Shown in pieces: positions 61,716 to 64,000 of a stretch of DNA of 64,000 nucleotides. This stretch comes from CAVONV01 sp963697355 (lineage in GTDB: Bacteria; Acidobacteriota; Vicinamibacteria; Marinacidobacterales; DATDRI01). Each line of letters begins with the position of its first letter. Within the stretch, counting starts at the first letter, position 1. A program made the position numbers and the translations under genes. A model generated the notes under the pieces. The model was not told the DNA's origin. It did no database searches and saw nothing but the letters and a program-made list of their open reading frames with translations. Where the stretch lies: positions 868,001-932,000 of the forward strand of contig CAVONV010000023.1 in NCBI GenBank assembly GCA_963697355.1, written 5' to 3'.

Positions 61716-63433
61716 TTAAGCTCTTCCCGATTTGCCCATCCCATGACCTCATAGACCGTCTCGTTTTGTGTTTGGTGCACCCTTCTCAGACCGCGCTGTT
61801 CGTTCATTCTGCTCTCTAGCTGCTCGGCTCGGAATCGAAGGTAGCGATCTCTGTGAAAAATGACGTAACGAAATCCCAAACGGCGTAGTTCGGCAACTCC
61901 GTGGTCGTCTGGAAATGCGGTCATCGACTGTGCCAGCTCAACGTAGACGGGTGGCACGAACGCCGCAAAGCCATTGGCCATCGGCTTGAAATGCGACGTC
62001 GACCAGTAGAGGTAAACGGCGTTGTCGCGCTGACGCCTCGCCTCCGGCAGGGGCATCTCGACAATGGGAACCGGCCCCTGCAGGTCAGCGAGCCATTGAT
62101 AGACAGCCGGTAGCTCCGGGGCGGAGGTGTAGGGTCTGGGTCCACCGAAGGACTCGATCAGCGGAAAAACAGCCAGAATCGTTGCGACCGCGTAGCCTCT
62201 CTTGCCCGGCAAGCGGCGGAGAACGAATGCCGCCCCCTGGCTGGCTAGAATCGCTGCGGCAAAGAAGACGTAGATCGCAATACGGGGTGGAGAACGCACC
62301 CCACTCAAGCCGGGCATGGCGGCATGGAGAATCCGGTACAGCCCCCATGAAGGTCCAAGGCTAGCCCATAGGGCGAGCGTACCGATGAGCAGATACAGGC
62401 CCGTCCTTCGGTTCAATGTAACAATGGCCAGCGCGCTCAGGGCGATGGCCAGCAGTCCTGGGAAGAGCGTTCGACCGCGGGACTGAGGTCTCAACCCGAC
62501 GGCTTGGTGGAGATGAGAGCCGGAGCGCAGGTAATCTCCAGGGCGAGCCGACGCGCGCTGAAGTCGTTCGACCGGTCGATGGAAATCGAATTCTTGCTGC
62601 AGCCGGATGAAGGGAGTTGCGAGTGGCAGGTACGCCGTTGCCGACAAAACCAGAGCAAGTGTCAGTCCCGCCAATCTGCGAGGACGCTTCAATGCGGAAG
62701 TCCGCCATGTCTCATAGGGAATCGCGACAGCGAGAAACATCCATGTGAACACCCCGTAGTAAGCGCAAGAGCTGGATACGAACCACAAAAAGACACCCAA
62801 GCCAAAGGCGAACCGTGCGTGCCCTTCCTCCAGATACCGGCTGACACACAGATAGAGCAACGGTATGAATCCTGCGTTTTGCAGCTGAACGTGCGAAAGG
62901 TGGTTCAACCTGTAGGCATTGAAGGCGAATACACTGCCAGCAACGGCACCTGCCGCCCTCGAGCCGGTGAGCCAGCTTCCCAGGCGATAGGCTCCATAGC
63001 CCGACAGCGCCAGCGCAAAGAGCATTGCGACGTTTAGGGTTAAAACGGCCTCGTGGAATGCCCATTGGATCGGCGCAACGAGAATCGCCAAGCCGATCAT
63101 GGGATCATGAAAGGCAAGGGTACCCAATTCCGGGAAGAACCGATTGGCGTCGAATAGATGAACGGGGTCGCGAGGCAGTTGGTGCGCTACCCAAGAAAGA
63201 GCCCAAGCATCCAACAATGGGTCGAAGTGGTCGGTGACGGCGCGGCGGAGGTTGGGTAGCAGTGGATAGGTGAACACCACCGCGCCCGCCAGGTAGCCGG
63301 CGAAAGCCCCGAGCTCACGCCAACGATAATGATGAGTGTGCAAAGTAAGTTGCTCCGAAAGACTGCATTCTATCGACACACCCAGGAACTTGGAAATCGG
63401 GGAGAGACCATGCCCGGACGCCCGCCTGGGCAT
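61712..63433 (-). CDS. Polytopic membrane protein, GT-C-like (arabinosyl/mannosyltransferase-type)
   Basis: A 573-residue protein with about ten membrane helices. The first helix is preceded by a ~40-residue leader that may be untranslated, so the true start may be internal; the ATG at 63433 is the furthest in frame. The first periplasmic loop contains TDHFDPLLDAWALSWVAHQL, an acidic/aromatic pattern seen in GT-C enzymes. The late SGVRSPPRI and PELPAVYQWLADL regions resemble YfhO/PMT-like proteins, and the soluble C-terminal ~100 residues carry a mixed alpha/beta fold. It pairs by 4-bp overlap with the next gene. Confidence 0.7.
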   Translation of the reverse strand: MPRRASGHGLSPISKFLGVSIECSLSEQLTLHTHHYRWRELGAFAGYLAGAVVFTYPLLPNLRRAVTDHFDPLLDAWALSWVAHQLPRDPVHLFDANRFFPELGTLAFHDPMIGLAILVAPIQWAFHEAVLTLNVAMLFALALSGYGAYRLGSWLTGSRAAGAVAGSVFAFNAYRLNHLSHVQLQNAGFIPLLYLCVSRYLEEGHARFAFGLGVFLWFVSSSCAYYGVFTWMFLAVAIPYETWRTSALKRPRRLAGLTLALVLSATAYLPLATPFIRLQQEFDFHRPVERLQRASARPGDYLRSGSHLHQAVGLRPQSRGRTLFPGLLAIALSALAIVTLNRRTGLYLLIGTLALWASLGPSWGLYRILHAAMPGLSGVRSPPRIAIYVFFAAAILASQGAAFVLRRLPGKRGYAVATILAVFPLIESFGGPRPYTSAPELPAVYQWLADLQGPVPIVEMPLPEARRQRDNAVYLYWSTSHFKPMANGFAAFVPPVYVELAQSMTAFPDDHGVAELRRLGFRYVIFHRDRYLRFRAEQLESRMNEQRGLRRVHQTQNETVYEVMGWANREELK

Positions 63434-63497
63434 AAATGCTTCGGCGAGGTCTCGCCGTAGCGTCGCCTAGTCGCTATTGCGGCGAAGCGAAGGCGGA

Positions 63498-64000
63498 TCA
63501 GAATTTCATCTTCGATGCGATATGAAAGCGTGTGCCGCCCCGGAGGTTCCAGCCAACGTCGGCTCGGACCGTAATGAAGAAAACGCGGAAGAAGCCGCCT
63601 ACTCCGGCACCTTCATACCAAGTAGCGTCACCGAGCTTGTCTCCGTAGTCATAAGCCGTTCCCGTGTCATAGAAGAAGTAGAGTCCCACGCGAGCAAATT
63701 GAAGCAGACGGGTTGCGGCCAATCGTAGCTCCACCGTCGCTAGAGCCATATTGTCACCGACATACTGACCCGGCTTGTGACCCCTCAACGTGGCACCGCC
63801 ACCGAGAAAGGGCTTTTCATAAGGCGGAAGTGGGCCACTCGCGGGGTTGTAGTAGAACTGACCCGCGAGGTGGAACGGACCGTAAATATGTTTGTATCCC
63901 CTCAAGTCGGTGCTATAGCGATTGACGTCCGCTCGATTCCCTCCGGTACGGAAAAAGAGACGTTCCCACTCGACGCCGAGATAGATGGCGTCCCCCGGAA
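63498..64000 (-). CDS. BamA/Omp85-type outer-membrane barrel, C-terminal part
   Basis: The frame stays open to the window edge, so the N-terminus lies beyond 64000. The visible ~167 residues are the last strands of a bacterial surface antigen (Omp85) barrel. Characteristic segments are the LGGGATLRGHKPGQYVGDN lid-loop motif with its RGH, then VELRLAATRLLQFARVGLYFFYDTG, GAGVGGFFRVFFITVRADVG, and the closing FHIASKMKF with final F. It may be a TamA/BamA-like insertase or a patatin-linked form. It ends 64 bases before the polytopic protein gene on the same strand. Confidence 0.8.
   Translation of the reverse strand, partial: PGDAIYLGVEWERLFFRTGGNRADVNRYSTDLRGYKHIYGPFHLAGQFYYNPASGPLPPYEKPFLGGGATLRGHKPGQYVGDNMALATVELRLAATRLLQFARVGLYFFYDTGTAYDYGDKLGDATWYEGAGVGGFFRVFFITVRADVGWNLRGGTRFHIASKMKF

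Noticed and set aside
1..64000. Integrated phage or transposon as source of the accessory genes
   Set aside because: No integrase, transposase, phage structural gene or terminal inverted repeats were seen; the toxin-antitoxin block has no recognisable mobile-element border.

Overview
The window most likely comes from a member of the Acidobacteriota or a close relative. This is inferred from gene content. There is a full-length MacB/FtsX-type permease of the kind multiplied in that phylum (23785-26211) and a C-terminal fragment of a second one (58907-59071). There are PknB-type kinases, including a remnant of a kinase/beta-propeller protein (50597-51011), and a DUF5916 barrel protein. There are also many large exported peptidases and beta-propeller proteins. 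No rRNA, tRNA, CRISPR array, prophage or transposase was seen. || Layout. 177-4565: SDR oxidoreductase plus the binding protein and two permeases of a peptide/nickel-type ABC importer, in one tightly overlapping operon without its ATPases. 4381-8224 (minus): hybrid histidine kinase with an HPt domain, followed by a receiver fused to an RsbW-like ATPase. 8387-17484: MFS transporter, lipoprotein, DUF4388/TPR protein, DUF5916 barrel, CoA-disulfide-reductase-like flavoprotein, Lrp-type regulator and a small Rho_N-like protein. Degenerate palindromic repeats lie between the convergent pairs. 17679-29626: MauE/thioredoxin pair, VPS10-like propeller, exported FkbM methyltransferase, MacB-like permease, tricorn protease. 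29663-35965: OsmC, then an SOS mutagenesis operon read leftwards (lexA, imuA, imuB, dnaE2) with a perfect LexA operator inside the promoter. dnaE2 carries five frameshifts. 36246-43180: membrane protein, GH3 glycosidase, M14 and M61 peptidases, Tat-exported glyoxalase-like protein. 43192-56241: frameshifted glycosyltransferase-like gene and a sugar catabolic locus in two halves, ABC ATPase/permease at 44272-46776 and binding protein/isomerase/kinase at 51790-56241. About 5 kb between the halves holds a nucleotidyltransferase remnant, a Tat protein, an S9 peptidase, a RelBE-like pair, a kinase remnant and VapBC. 56246-64000: Ser/Thr kinase and TPR protein, permease remnant, outer-membrane barrel, two polytopic glycosyltransferase-like proteins and the end of a BamA/Omp85-type barrel. 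|| The genes suggest a Gram-negative heterotroph that digests protein outside the cytoplasm (M14, M61, S9 and tricorn peptidases) and imports peptides, with a sugar pathway on the side. || The least ordinary signals are: (1) hairpin-forming intergenic elements whose arms are degenerate 8-bp tandem repeats, which in several cases supply the stop codons of flanking genes; (2) a structured intercistronic repeat with compensatory changes inside the sugar operon; (3) seven reading-frame breaks, all of the same sign (one extra base), five of them in dnaE2; (4) a LexA operator filling the lexA promoter of an apparently leaderless gene; (5) a sugar operon split by a toxin-antitoxin-rich block.
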